Shown here: in pieces, positions 9,108-16,732 of the stretch
Layout of the letters: each line of letters starts with the position of its first letter
Position numbering within the stretch: position 1 is the first letter of the stretch
NCBI RefSeq assembly: GCF_026410255.1
Contig: NZ_JAPMLL010000002.1
Coordinates: 124,001 to 188,000, forward strand
Source: Xanthomarina sp. F1114
GTDB lineage: Bacteria > Bacteroidota > Bacteroidia > Flavobacteriales > Flavobacteriaceae
DNA: 64,000 bases
Direction of reading: 5' to 3'
Notes under the pieces: model-generated
Seen by the model: only the letters and a program-made list of their open reading frames with translations
Told to the model about the DNA's origin: nothing
The model's database searches: none
Made by a program: the position numbers and the translations under genes

Positions 9108-9119
9108 TGATATCTATCA
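9108..9119. promoter_or_regulatory. FNR-like box 2
   Basis: TGATATCTATCA, within AAATGATATCTATCAGTT, is one of the best matches to the local consensus. It lies 3' of the genes on both sides, so it points to an unannotated transcript. The minus-strand -7 at the standard spacing is TAAATTGC. Confidence 0.5.
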
Positions 9120-9156
9120 GTTAAGCGTGTTAAGACTATAAGTTGCAGGATATCTA

Positions 9157-9576
9157 CTAAACTGTTTTGATTACACTTTGCAAATAGTTAAATATTTCTG
9201 ACTTTAATATTCCACTCTGTATAATAAAATCATGAATATCCTTCTCTAAATTATTTTGCGCATCAATAAAGTAATTATCACAAGCTAGCTCATCGCATTC
9301 AATCTTTTGAGTAATTTGATTAGCTTGTAAATTAGCTTCAATTATTAATAATTCGCATTTATTATTATATTGATTAATTGACTTTTTATGACGTTCTAGA
9401 TTCTCAAAAAGATCCATCATATTCGACTTATAAATATTAGAGTTAACCAAAAAACTCATAAAACCTAATTCTTCTTTTAAAGACCGAAGATCTTCAACAT
9501 AGCAACGCATATTGTACTGTAGCTCATCTATAGATTTTTCGGTATTAAAACTTTTATATTCTTGATGTGTTTGCAT
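9157..9576 (-). CDS. Small helical (coiled-coil) protein of unknown function
   Basis: The 139-residue product is predicted almost wholly alpha-helical, Glu/Asn/Lys-rich, with heptad-like spacing from about 15 to 135. It has no signal peptide or membrane segment. Histidines and acidic residues are scattered, but I do not see a hemerythrin pattern. It follows the RNase gene by 17 bp on the same strand and is the last gene of the usp-usp-nuclease-RNase operon, so it may act with those proteins. I recognise no named family. Confidence 0.7.
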   Translation of the reverse strand: MQTHQEYKSFNTEKSIDELQYNMRCYVEDLRSLKEELGFMSFLVNSNIYKSNMMDLFENLERHKKSINQYNNKCELLIIEANLQANQITQKIECDELACDNYFIDAQNNLEKDIHDFIIQSGILKSEIFNYLQSVIKTV

Positions 9577-9593
9577 AATAAAATAAATTTATA

Positions 9594-10967
9594 CTAGAGG
9601 TATAAGGTTTCTTCCTCTAGAAGTTTTGGAATACATACGTTCCAATTATATCTGTCTTTAATTTTCAATTTAAAAGCATCTAAAGCATTGGGTTCTCCAT
9701 GTATTAAATAAACTTTTTCTGGAATATTTTTAATTTCTCCCATCCAGTCTAACAAATCCTTCTGGTCTGCATGTGCAGATAAGCTCTCTAGATGTTTTAC
9801 TTTAGCTTTTACGGGATAATATTTTCCATAAAACCTAATTTCATGTGCTCCTTCCAATAAATTCCTGCCTCGGGTACCTTCAGCCATATAACCTACTAAC
9901 AAAACTGTTGTAGACAACTTGTCTATTAATTGCTGTAGATATGTTAAAACTCGTCCTCCTGTTACCATACCACTTCCTGCAATAACAATTTTAGAACGTT
10001 TATCGTCTATAGTTTCCCAGGTTTCTTTATAAGACTGAATAATATTAAAATGATTGCACATTGCTCTATATTCTTCACTTGAAAGCTTGTGCCATTCTGG
10101 AAAATATTTAAATACATCAAGCACATTATTTCCCATAGGACTATCTACAAAAATAGGAATATTTGGTATTCTATTTTTTTTATATAATTTCCAAAGTATA
10201 AACATCAAGGTTTGAAGTCTCTCTACAGCAAAACTAGGAATAATTAAATTGCCCTTTTTATGAATGGTTTCTGATATAATATCAGACAAAATAGTTTCTA
10301 CATCTTCCTCTGGGTGCAACTTATCTCCATAAGTGCTTTCTATAAATAAATAATCTGCCCATTCGGGTTTTTGAGGTCTATCCAATAAATAATCTTCGGT
10401 TCTTCCAATATCTCCTGAAAACACAAAACGTTTCTTAAAAACATCTAATTCTATAAAAGTAGCTCCAATAATATGTCCGTTGTATTGAAATCTATAAGAT
10501 ATATCTTCTGTTAACTTTATCCATTTTCCTACTTGTTTCATTTCAAACAATCTCAGCGTATTTTCTGCTTCACGAATACTATAAAAAGGCAGGGCTGGCT
10601 TGTGTTTTGTGTAGTTTTCTTCGTTCGCCTTTTTAGCTTCTTCCTCATGGATTTTAGCGCTATCTTTTAAAATAATCTCTGCAATAGCTAAGGTTGGAGC
10701 TGTACCAATTATTTTACCTTGAAATCCTTGTTTAACTAATCTTGGCAAATACCCAACATGATCCAAATGTCCGTGGGTTAAAAGAACTACATCTATATTT
10801 TTAACCTCAACCGTAAGATTTTCCCAGTTTAACTCTCTTAATTCTTTAAGGCCTTGAAACATTCCGCAATCTATCATGATATTCTGTTGCGAAGTTTCTA
10901 TTATAAACTTAGAACCTGTAACTACTCCAGAGGCACCTAAAAAATGTATTTTAACAGAGTTGTCCAT
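9594..10967 (-). CDS. Metallo-beta-lactamase/beta-CASP RNase (COG1236 type)
   Basis: A 457-residue MBL-fold protein with the zinc motif THGHLDHVG at 64-72. Later metal ligands are in NGHIIGATF and FSGDIGR. A beta-CASP cap covers about 210-380, then VKHLESLSAHADQKDLLDW and HGEPNAL. This is the CPSF-73-like bacterial family of RNA-processing nucleases. It starts 3 bp after the upstream ATP-cone nuclease stop, so the two are co-translated. Usp genes upstream in the same operon and an FNR-like box at the operon head suggest stress-controlled RNA turnover. Confidence 0.9.
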   Translation of the reverse strand: MDNSVKIHFLGASGVVTGSKFIIETSQQNIMIDCGMFQGLKELRELNWENLTVEVKNIDVVLLTHGHLDHVGYLPRLVKQGFQGKIIGTAPTLAIAEIILKDSAKIHEEEAKKANEENYTKHKPALPFYSIREAENTLRLFEMKQVGKWIKLTEDISYRFQYNGHIIGATFIELDVFKKRFVFSGDIGRTEDYLLDRPQKPEWADYLFIESTYGDKLHPEEDVETILSDIISETIHKKGNLIIPSFAVERLQTLMFILWKLYKKNRIPNIPIFVDSPMGNNVLDVFKYFPEWHKLSSEEYRAMCNHFNIIQSYKETWETIDDKRSKIVIAGSGMVTGGRVLTYLQQLIDKLSTTVLLVGYMAEGTRGRNLLEGAHEIRFYGKYYPVKAKVKHLESLSAHADQKDLLDWMGEIKNIPEKVYLIHGEPNALDAFKLKIKDRYNWNVCIPKLLEEETLYL

Positions 10968-10970
10968 GGC

Positions 10971-11807
10971 TTAATTATTACAAAGTTGTTTAATCTCTTT
11001 AAAGATTTTTTCTTTTCTAATTTCAGAAACTCCTAAATGGTCTAGAAAAAAAGAATCTCCAATTAAATCTCTACATAAAACTATATCTCTACTCAATAAG
11101 AATTGCTTTTCTCTTTTAGTAAGTAAGGTCGAAACTGTAATTGGATACAAGCCTAGTCTATCTATTTTGTCTTTTAAACCATCGTTCTTTGGGTAGTCCC
11201 AACTCAATAGTTCTAGACCAATGCAGTTTCCGTATTTTATGGCATCTTTAGTAAACCGTGTATTGGTTACAACACATCCTTTATTTAAATTAATTTTATG
11301 TGATTTACTATCCCAATGAGTTTTAACATCTTTAAATCTTGCCGCTATATAAAGAGGTGTTTTTACATTGCAATTTCTACCTTCTTCGCCATAGAATTTA
11401 CATTCTACAATAGTCATTTCGTTGTTTTTACTAGCTAGGACATCTATTTCGTGAGTAACACAATGACCTTGTAATATTTTACCAATCTCAACATTATAAC
11501 CTGAATATTTAAAAATAGCAGCTATAAAGTTTTCAAAAGGAAAGCCGGTTGGTCCCAGTTCGTAAATAGCTTTTTTCAATTTGTATTTAGAAGCAAAAAA
11601 ACCACTTTTCTTTTTTAGTAAAGCAAAGGCTCTATTATATATTTCTTTGGTTGAGATACCTTGATATAGTTCGTCGCAAACTCTATCTACTATTTGATCT
11701 ACTAATTCTTTCCCTGCTCCAGAATGGTTTAATGATGCGCGTAACTTTTCTAACGAAAACTCAACCTTTTCTCCAGATGTTTTAATAATTTCAATATTAG
11801 GGTCCAT
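10971..11807 (-). CDS. ATP-cone domain fused to a restriction-endonuclease-like nuclease domain
   Basis: The 278-residue protein has an N-terminal ATP-cone (about 1-88; IIKTSGEKVEFSLEKLRASL is typical of the nucleotide sensor of ribonucleotide reductases and NrdR). A PD-(D/E)xK nuclease fold of the Mrr type follows: Asp122 in HEIDVLA and Glu135-x-Lys137 in VECKF give the catalytic triad. The C-terminal part from about 220 has a helix-hairpin-like helical region. The ATP-cone suggests nuclease activity gated by ATP/dATP level. It sits in an operon between Usp proteins and an RNase, not beside a methylase, so classical restriction is unlikely. Confidence 0.8.
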   Translation of the reverse strand: MDPNIEIIKTSGEKVEFSLEKLRASLNHSGAGKELVDQIVDRVCDELYQGISTKEIYNRAFALLKKKSGFFASKYKLKKAIYELGPTGFPFENFIAAIFKYSGYNVEIGKILQGHCVTHEIDVLASKNNEMTIVECKFYGEEGRNCNVKTPLYIAARFKDVKTHWDSKSHKINLNKGCVVTNTRFTKDAIKYGNCIGLELLSWDYPKNDGLKDKIDRLGLYPITVSTLLTKREKQFLLSRDIVLCRDLIGDSFFLDHLGVSEIRKEKIFKEIKQLCNN

Positions 11808-11861
11808 AAGTTAATTATTATAGTTATTCGAAAAAATTAAAACCCCTTAATTAGTCTTTTT

Positions 11862-12704
11862 TTAGCTTTTTGAAGGAACAACTAAAAAAGGAATATTTAG
11901 ATGAAATCCGATCTGGTTAATTGTGGATTTGAAAAATAAGTTTTCAAAAAATGAGTGCTTATTATTAATCATAATTAACAGATCGGCCGGTGTTTTAGAT
12001 TGAAAATCGCTAATTGCCTTAGTTATTTCTTGATTTTTTACACTAAAAAACTCGTGTTTCAGATCTTTTAGGAATGTAGACAAGGCCGCTTTATTTGTTT
12101 CTTGATCTGAAGTTAAATCTCTACCATAAGACACGTTTAAAATATTAATCTTTGCTTGATGTTTTTTAGACAACTCGACCAATGGTTTTACTTGTTTATT
12201 AGAATAGTCAATTTCATAATCTGTTGGGAATAAGATATGACTTGGCTTTTCAAACTCAAAACTATCAGGTATGGCTAAAACAGGACATTTTGCCTGTTTA
12301 AAAATATGAACCGTATTAGAACCAAACAATACTTCTTTTGCTCCGGTAGCTCCCTTAGTTCCCATAACTACATAGTCTATTTGGTTCTCTTTAACTTGTT
12401 CTTCAACCTCTAGAGTCAAAGTATTAAACACCACTTGGCTTTTAAAAGAATGCTTAGGATTTTTGTAATGCTCTTCAATCCTTTTTTCAAAACCTTCTAT
12501 GCTTTTTAAAGCTTGCTGTTTTACAACATCTTCCAAACCAATTTGCGAAGCACTCATCATCACATACTCCATGTGGTATACAATAGGCGTGTATGTATTT
12601 AACAAATAAAAAGTACACTCTTCGTCTTTAAATAATTGAAGTGCATATGAAATAGCATTCCACGAATTTTCTGAAAAATCTGTTGGTAAGAGTATTTTTT
12701 TCAT
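11862..12704 (-). CDS. Tandem-domain universal stress protein
   Basis: A 280-residue UspA-family protein beginning MKKILLPTDFSENSWNAISYAL. The ATP-loop motif MGTKGATGAKEVLFGSNT in the first domain is intact. The second domain begins at about residue 150 (HILFPTDYEIDY) and lacks the loop. It starts 44 bp after the upstream usp gene ends and has no promoter of its own that I can see, so it is probably transcribed from FNR-like box 3. Confidence 0.9.
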   Translation of the reverse strand: MKKILLPTDFSENSWNAISYALQLFKDEECTFYLLNTYTPIVYHMEYVMMSASQIGLEDVVKQQALKSIEGFEKRIEEHYKNPKHSFKSQVVFNTLTLEVEEQVKENQIDYVVMGTKGATGAKEVLFGSNTVHIFKQAKCPVLAIPDSFEFEKPSHILFPTDYEIDYSNKQVKPLVELSKKHQAKINILNVSYGRDLTSDQETNKAALSTFLKDLKHEFFSVKNQEITKAISDFQSKTPADLLIMINNKHSFFENLFFKSTINQIGFHLNIPFLVVPSKS

Positions 12705-12748
12705 AATATGAATGTTTTTGAGTTATCTGCAGATGCAGATTATGATAA

Positions 12749-13597
12749 TTAACTACGTTTTATATTCTGTAAAGCCAAAAATGGAATATCAAGATTTAAA
12801 CTTAACTTAGAAATAGTTGATGGATATAAAATATTTTCTAAAAATGAATGCCTAGAATTAACCATAACTAACATATCTATTTCATGTGTTTCTATATACT
12901 CATTAATGGTATTTAAAATATTAGTCTCTTTTTTCATAACCACCTCTATTTGATTTTTACAGACTGTACCCTTTAAAAACTCTAAGTTATCTTCTTGTCT
13001 TAAAGACAGTTTCTCGCCTCTAGAGACGTATAATAAATCTATAATAGCTCTATATGGAGCAGCGATATCGCAAAGCAACTTTAACTCTCTTCTTTTATAT
13101 GGAATCATAAAATTAGTTGGAAAAAGTATATGTTTTGGTTGCGTGTAAATATAGTTGGCTGGTATGGCCAAAACAGGACATGAAACATACTTTAAGACTT
13201 GCAAAGTATGACTTCCGAAGGTTATTTTCTTATCATCGGTTTCTCCTCTAGTTCCCATAACAACTACATCTATATTCTCTTTCTCCACAATATCGTTAGC
13301 AGCTTCAACCAATAAGTTGTTAGATGAAACTATATGATATTCATGTCTTGGGTTAGGCGACAACTCTTGAATTTCTTGAAGAACTTTTTCCAAGTTTTTA
13401 AGTGATTTTTCATAGATGCTTTTTGTAACCATATCTAAATCCTCTCGATTCTCTAAGGTCTTATTATTATAGATTTCATCTTGATAAGCATGTAAGATAT
13501 AAAATTGACCAATCTCGTATTTAAAAAGCTCTAAAGCATATTTTATAGCGTTCATGGCATTTAATGAAAAGTCTGTAGGTATTAATATTTTTCTCAT
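12749..13597 (-). CDS. Tandem-domain universal stress protein, first gene of the FNR-box operon
   Basis: A UspA-family protein of 282 residues from MRKILIPTDFSLNA (13597). An ATG five codons upstream (13612) is less likely: family members start MxxILxPTDFS, and the predicted transcription start is near 13625. The nucleotide loop is altered (MGTRGETDDKKITFGSHT), so ATP binding is uncertain. The second domain starts near HILFPTNFMIPY. FNR-like box 3 and a -7 element (TAACTTTA) precede it. Downstream on the same strand are a second usp, the ATP-cone nuclease, the RNase and the coiled-coil gene, with gaps of 3-54 bp. Confidence 0.9.
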   Translation of the reverse strand: MRKILIPTDFSLNAMNAIKYALELFKYEIGQFYILHAYQDEIYNNKTLENREDLDMVTKSIYEKSLKNLEKVLQEIQELSPNPRHEYHIVSSNNLLVEAANDIVEKENIDVVVMGTRGETDDKKITFGSHTLQVLKYVSCPVLAIPANYIYTQPKHILFPTNFMIPYKRRELKLLCDIAAPYRAIIDLLYVSRGEKLSLRQEDNLEFLKGTVCKNQIEVVMKKETNILNTINEYIETHEIDMLVMVNSRHSFLENILYPSTISKLSLNLDIPFLALQNIKRS

Positions 13598-13659
13598 AGT
13601 TAGAAATTGCAAAAATGATTATAATACATAAAGTTAGAAGATTGTTAGAATTTAAACTA

Positions 13660-13671
13660 TGACATATATCA
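13660..13671 (-). promoter_or_regulatory. FNR-like box 3, head of the usp-nuclease-RNase operon
   Basis: TGACATATATCA, followed leftward after 23 bp by TAACTTTA (minus strand, 13636-13629), seven of eight matches to TAnnTTTG. Predicted transcription start about 13625, leader about 28 nt. Confidence 0.6.
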
Positions 13672-13699
13672 CATTAACAAGAGATTAACAAGCCTATAA

Positions 13700-13904
13700 A
13701 AAACAAAAAGCGAGAAAGTATCTTCTTTCTCGCTTTTTTTAAGTTCTTCTAGTTCTTATTAATCTTTTCTATAAACATTAATCCATCTTTCTATTATAAA
13801 AGACCTATAAATTGAATTAATAATAACTCTAGAACTCTTGTTCGGTTATTGTTCTAAAACAAATAACCACTTAAACCTTTAACTATATAAACACTAAATT
13901 TATA
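13700..13904 (-). ncRNA. Candidate FNR-box-controlled small RNA (about 205 nt)
   Basis: FNR-like box 4 (13939-13950), 23 bp and a perfect -7 element TATTTTTG (minus strand, 13915-13908) predict a leftward transcript from about 13904. It would end at the strong stem-loop at 13705-13738. On that strand only ORFs of up to nine codons exist. The RNA contains an internal hairpin (GGTTAT...ATAACC with a 4-nt loop and one bulged base). The layout resembles FNR-driven regulatory RNAs such as FnrS of E. coli, with no sequence relation claimed. Confidence 0.45.
13705..13740. terminator. Strong stem-loop terminator, usable in both directions
   Basis: The stem 13705-13718 pairs with 13725-13738 (core AGCGAGAAAG/CTTTCTCGCT, 6-nt loop). 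T-runs lie on both sides (13733-13740 rightward, the A-rich stretch 13695-13709 leftward). Leftward it would end the candidate small RNA. It separates that RNA from the usp operon. Confidence 0.85.
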
Positions 13905-13907
13905 CTT

Positions 13908-13950
13908 CAAAAATAAGGAACTATACGATTGTTTTAAATGATATTTATCA
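13908..13950 (-). promoter_or_regulatory. FNR-like box 4 and its promoter
   Basis: Box TGATATTTATCA (13939-13950) inside AAATGATATTTATCAGTTT, a 23-bp spacer, then TATTTTTG (minus strand, 13915-13908), a full match to TAnnTTTG. No gene follows leftward before a terminator. Confidence 0.6.
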
Positions 13951-13962
13951 GTTTACAAAAAA

Positions 13963-13993
13963 AAAAGCCAAAAAGATTATCTTTTTGGCTTTT
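13963..13993 (-). terminator. Terminator of the 27-codon unit
   Basis: The stem 13963-13975 with 13981-13993 (AAGCCAAAAAG/CTTTTTGGCTT, 5-nt loop) is followed leftward by ten T on the minus strand (A 13957-13966 on plus). It directly abuts the stop of the small ORF. Confidence 0.8.
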
Positions 13994-14077
13994 CTAATTA
14001 ATAGCATGTTGTCTAAAAATGATTCCTCTTTCACTTTTAAACTTTTTTTTTGACACATCAATAACAAAATTATCCAT
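13994..14077 (-). CDS. Possible 27-residue small protein behind FNR-like box 5
   Basis: An ATG at 14077 opens 27 codons (MDNFVIDVSKKKFKSERGII then FRQHAIN) ending in TAG, one base before the terminator stem. It lies about 11 nt after the predicted transcription start (about 14088), and no Shine-Dalgarno is seen. The product is basic and hydrophilic. The neat fit of promoter, ORF and terminator argues for a real unit. It may equally be a small RNA of about 135 nt with a chance ORF. Confidence 0.35.
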   Translation of the reverse strand: MDNFVIDVSKKKFKSERGIIFRQHAIN

Positions 14078-14091
14078 ACTATCTCTAGATG

Positions 14092-14134
14092 CTAAATTAG
14101 CATATACTTTAATATTTTAAAATGACATATATCA
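14092..14134 (-). promoter_or_regulatory. FNR-like box 5 and its promoter
   Basis: Box TGACATATATCA (14123-14134) inside AAATGACATATATCAGTTT, a 23-bp spacer, then TAATTTAG (minus strand, 14099-14092), seven of eight matches to TAnnTTTG. Confidence 0.55.
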
Positions 14135-14159
14135 GTTTAGATAATTCATTTTCAAAAGA

Positions 14160-14546
14160 TTAATATGGCACAATATTATATGCTATGTTTAAAAGAAAAA
14201 TTCCTACTAAAAATAAAAGCATATAAATTACTTGAACATATTTTACATTTATATAATTGAGTCTTGTAACCGTTTGTCTTGGAAAGGTAAACAAGGCTGC
14301 TCCTTCAAATAAAGCGAACCAGCCAATTAGTGTTGGAATTAACTTCCAGCTAAACTCCCAAACATTATGAATCAAGATATTGAGTAAACCAACTATAACA
14401 GCAATAGACGAAGTGACTATTAGAAATTTTTCGTCGTGCAAGTCTTTAAATATTTGTTTAATTCGTCTGGGATTAAAACTTAATACCACAAAAAACAGGA
14501 TTAAATACCAACCCCAAAATTTAGCTAAGAAAATAGACATGTCCAT
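14160..14546 (-). CDS. Small integral membrane protein with four predicted helices, function unknown
   Basis: A 128-residue hydrophobic protein with membrane segments at about 8-24, 44-62, 74-88 and 105-124. A basic loop (NPRRIKQIFKDLHDEKF) lies after the first segment and a second (FPRQTVTRLNYINVKYVQ) before the last. There is no signal peptidase site. The start is MDMSIFLAKF, with an internal Met3 possible. It lies among stress genes and may be an envelope component of that response. No clear FNR-like box precedes it; only a half-site TGAT at 14637 was seen. Confidence 0.7.
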   Translation of the reverse strand: MDMSIFLAKFWGWYLILFFVVLSFNPRRIKQIFKDLHDEKFLIVTSSIAVIVGLLNILIHNVWEFSWKLIPTLIGWFALFEGAALFTFPRQTVTRLNYINVKYVQVIYMLLFLVGIFLLNIAYNIVPY

Positions 14547-14702
14547 AGATGTTGTTTTTATATAAGTGAATAATTTTTGCTTCCCATTATAAAACTAAAA
14601 CAGAAAGCTCCTAGACTTTAATTATATGATAATTTACAAAGAAACAAGCAGTCGAACAAACAGAAATCAAGGTTTTAAACTAAAAAATAGCTTTAAGTAC
14701 AA

Positions 14703-15545
14703 TTAATTATGAAGCACTAAAAAAGGAATATCTATATGGTAACTGATTTCTTCTACTTTTGAATGAAATAAAATCTGCTGAAAATAATTTAAATTTTTCG
14801 CAACCATAGTAATCATTTCAACATCTCTGCTTTCAACAAAACCTTGAACGGCTGCTTCTATATTTTTATTGGTCAAGAAATGAAAACTATGTGTATATGC
14901 TTGAAAATAATCTTCTAATAATTCTTTGTGTTTTATTTGATCGCGATTTAATTGACTTGTACTTTTACTTATGTGAACCACTCTAAGCGATGCATTGTTT
15001 TTTTGGATTATCTTTAAAATAGGCTCTAAAGTATTGAGGTTGTATTGTAAAGCAAAATCTGTTGGAAATGCTAATTCTTTTATTTTTTTATACCTCGCAT
15101 TTTCAGGAACAATTAAAGTGGTACAAGCTACTTTAGTTATTACGTCTCCAGTGTTGCTACCAACAATGGCTTTTTTAAGACCAGAAGCACCTTTTGTTCC
15201 AAGGACAATAAGTTCTATGTTTTTCTTTTTTACGTGGTCTCTAATAGATTGAACTAAAAAATTATGATCTGTTAGGGTATAAAATTTATGTTTGGTATTA
15301 GAAGATGTTTCAGCTACAATCCGTTTTTGTAATTCAAGCAGTTTTATTTTTCCAGTCTTGGTATAAACATTTTCTACAACTTCCTGAGTTGGCAAATAAG
15401 GCACTTCATATAACAGTAAATGACTTAATCTAGTAACATGTAATAAGAAAAAATTACAGGCAGTTCCCTCATGAAAATCTATAGCATATTTAATAGCATT
15501 CCACGAGTTTTCAGAAAAATCTGTTGGCAATAAAACATTTTTCAT
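14703..15545 (-). CDS. Tandem-domain universal stress protein
   Basis: A 280-residue UspA-family protein starting MKNVLLPTDFSENSWNAIKYAI. The first domain keeps the nucleotide loop LGTKGASGLKKAIVGSNT. The second domain (from about 150, LAFPTDFALQYN) lacks it. It is transcribed alone from FNR-like box 6, with a perfect -7 element 20 bp ahead of the ATG. The next gene upstream, the REC-CRP regulator, reads in the same direction and ends 80 bp away, so the regulator sits directly before one of its likely targets. Confidence 0.9.
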   Translation of the reverse strand: MKNVLLPTDFSENSWNAIKYAIDFHEGTACNFFLLHVTRLSHLLLYEVPYLPTQEVVENVYTKTGKIKLLELQKRIVAETSSNTKHKFYTLTDHNFLVQSIRDHVKKKNIELIVLGTKGASGLKKAIVGSNTGDVITKVACTTLIVPENARYKKIKELAFPTDFALQYNLNTLEPILKIIQKNNASLRVVHISKSTSQLNRDQIKHKELLEDYFQAYTHSFHFLTNKNIEAAVQGFVESRDVEMITMVAKNLNYFQQILFHSKVEEISYHIDIPFLVLHN

Positions 15546-15564
15546 TTCACATTTACTTAAAAAT

Positions 15565-15607
15565 CAAATGTAAGTCTAGAGAACTCGGAATAAAATGATA
15601 TCCATCA
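15565..15607 (-). promoter_or_regulatory. FNR-like box 6 and usp promoter
   Basis: Box TGATATCCATCA (15596-15607), a 23-bp spacer, then TACATTTG (minus strand, 15572-15565), a full match to TAnnTTTG. Predicted start about 15561, leader about 16 nt. Confidence 0.65.
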
Positions 15608-15627
15608 TATTGCCAATAAGATGCTAC

Positions 15628-16677
15628 CTAGTAAATTTCTTTTAACCGTTCTAAATCCAGAATTTTTATGTTTCTACCTTCAATTTCAATCAGGCCTTGC
15701 TTTTTAAAAAGAGTCATAGTTCTAATTAGTGTTTCGGTGGCAATACCTGCCACACTGGCCAAGTCGCTTCGAGAGATTCTAATGGCATCACCAGGTTTTC
15801 TGTTAAGTCTTTCGGAGAATTTAATAATGGTCTGCGCTGTTTTTTGGTTGACAGATCCATAAGCCATTTGCAACAATTGATTTTTTACATTAAAAAGATT
15901 ATCTGTAAGCAACTCCATTAGTTCTATAGCTACTTCATGATTTTTAATTAAAACTTCTTTCAATACAACTTTAGAAACACTTACCAAAGTACTGTTTTTA
16001 ATAGCTGTTGCAGATTCTTGATAAGGTATATTTTGAATAAAAGAAGTATAACCAAACAAGTCGTCCTCTTTGTAAAGTGCCGTAATTAATTCTTTTCCTT
16101 TTTCGTCTAACTTATGGCATTTTACTATACCGCTACTAATTAAATAAATGGTATTAGAATGATCGCCTTCTTTATAGATACTATCGCCTTCAGAGTAATG
16201 TACTGTTTCACCATTGTCATCTAAGAAATTTTTAAGATCGTTTAATGTTCTTAATTCATTATTTTCGGTGTCAGAAGGATTACTTGCATTATTAGATTCC
16301 TTTAAAATTGAAGCTTTTGCCAATCTGCTTTCAATAGCACTTATTAAATCGGTTTCATTATAGGGTTTGGTGAGATAATCATCTGCCCCTAAATTCATTC
16401 CTTTTCTAACATCTTGTTGTTCGGTTTTTGCCGACAAATAAATAAAAGGAATATTTTTAGTTTCTTGATGTTTCGACAAGGCTTCTAACACGCCATAACC
16501 ATCTAATTCTGGCATCATAATATCGCAAACAATAATGTCTGGAAGACTTTTCTTTGCTACGCCCACTCCCACACTGCCATTTGGGGCTGTGAGAACTTTA
16601 TAGTTAGACAACTCCAACAACTCTGCTGTGTTTTCTCTTAAAACAATATCGTCTTCAATTAATAAGATGGTTTTCAT
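15628..16677 (-). CDS. Response regulator fused to a CRP/FNR-type DNA-binding module
   Basis: 349 residues. The receiver domain (1-120) has the acid pair Asp9/Asp10, phospho-acceptor Asp52 in CDIMMPELDG, and Lys104 in LTKPY. After a linker come a cyclic-nucleotide-binding-type beta-roll (about 145-255), a dimer helix, and an HTH_Crp domain (about 270-340) with recognition helix TETLIRTMTLFKK. Glu315 and Arg319 match the base-contacting Glu and Arg of CRP/FNR. Only Cys51 and Cys187 occur, so there is no FNR-type [4Fe-4S] cluster; control must come through phosphorylation. The kinase gene lies 55 bp upstream on the same strand. TGAY-N4-ATCA boxes around it are its likely sites. Confidence 0.9.
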   Translation of the reverse strand: MKTILLIEDDIVLRENTAELLELSNYKVLTAPNGSVGVGVAKKSLPDIIVCDIMMPELDGYGVLEALSKHQETKNIPFIYLSAKTEQQDVRKGMNLGADDYLTKPYNETDLISAIESRLAKASILKESNNASNPSDTENNELRTLNDLKNFLDDNGETVHYSEGDSIYKEGDHSNTIYLISSGIVKCHKLDEKGKELITALYKEDDLFGYTSFIQNIPYQESATAIKNSTLVSVSKVVLKEVLIKNHEVAIELMELLTDNLFNVKNQLLQMAYGSVNQKTAQTIIKFSERLNRKPGDAIRISRSDLASVAGIATETLIRTMTLFKKQGLIEIEGRNIKILDLERLKEIY

Positions 16678-16732
16678 TAGTTTATTTTTAGTGTTTTAAT
16701 ACATCAGGAAACGATGCTAATTTTCTATTCAA

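Noticed and set aside
14606-14648. FNR-like box upstream of the four-helix membrane protein gene
   Set aside because: Only a half-site (TGATAATTTACA) is present and no -7 element lies at the 23-bp spacing.
15628-16677. Oxygen sensing by an FNR-type iron-sulfur cluster in the REC-CRP protein
   Set aside because: Only two cysteines (51 and 187) are present and neither fits the FNR Cys set. Control is through Asp52.
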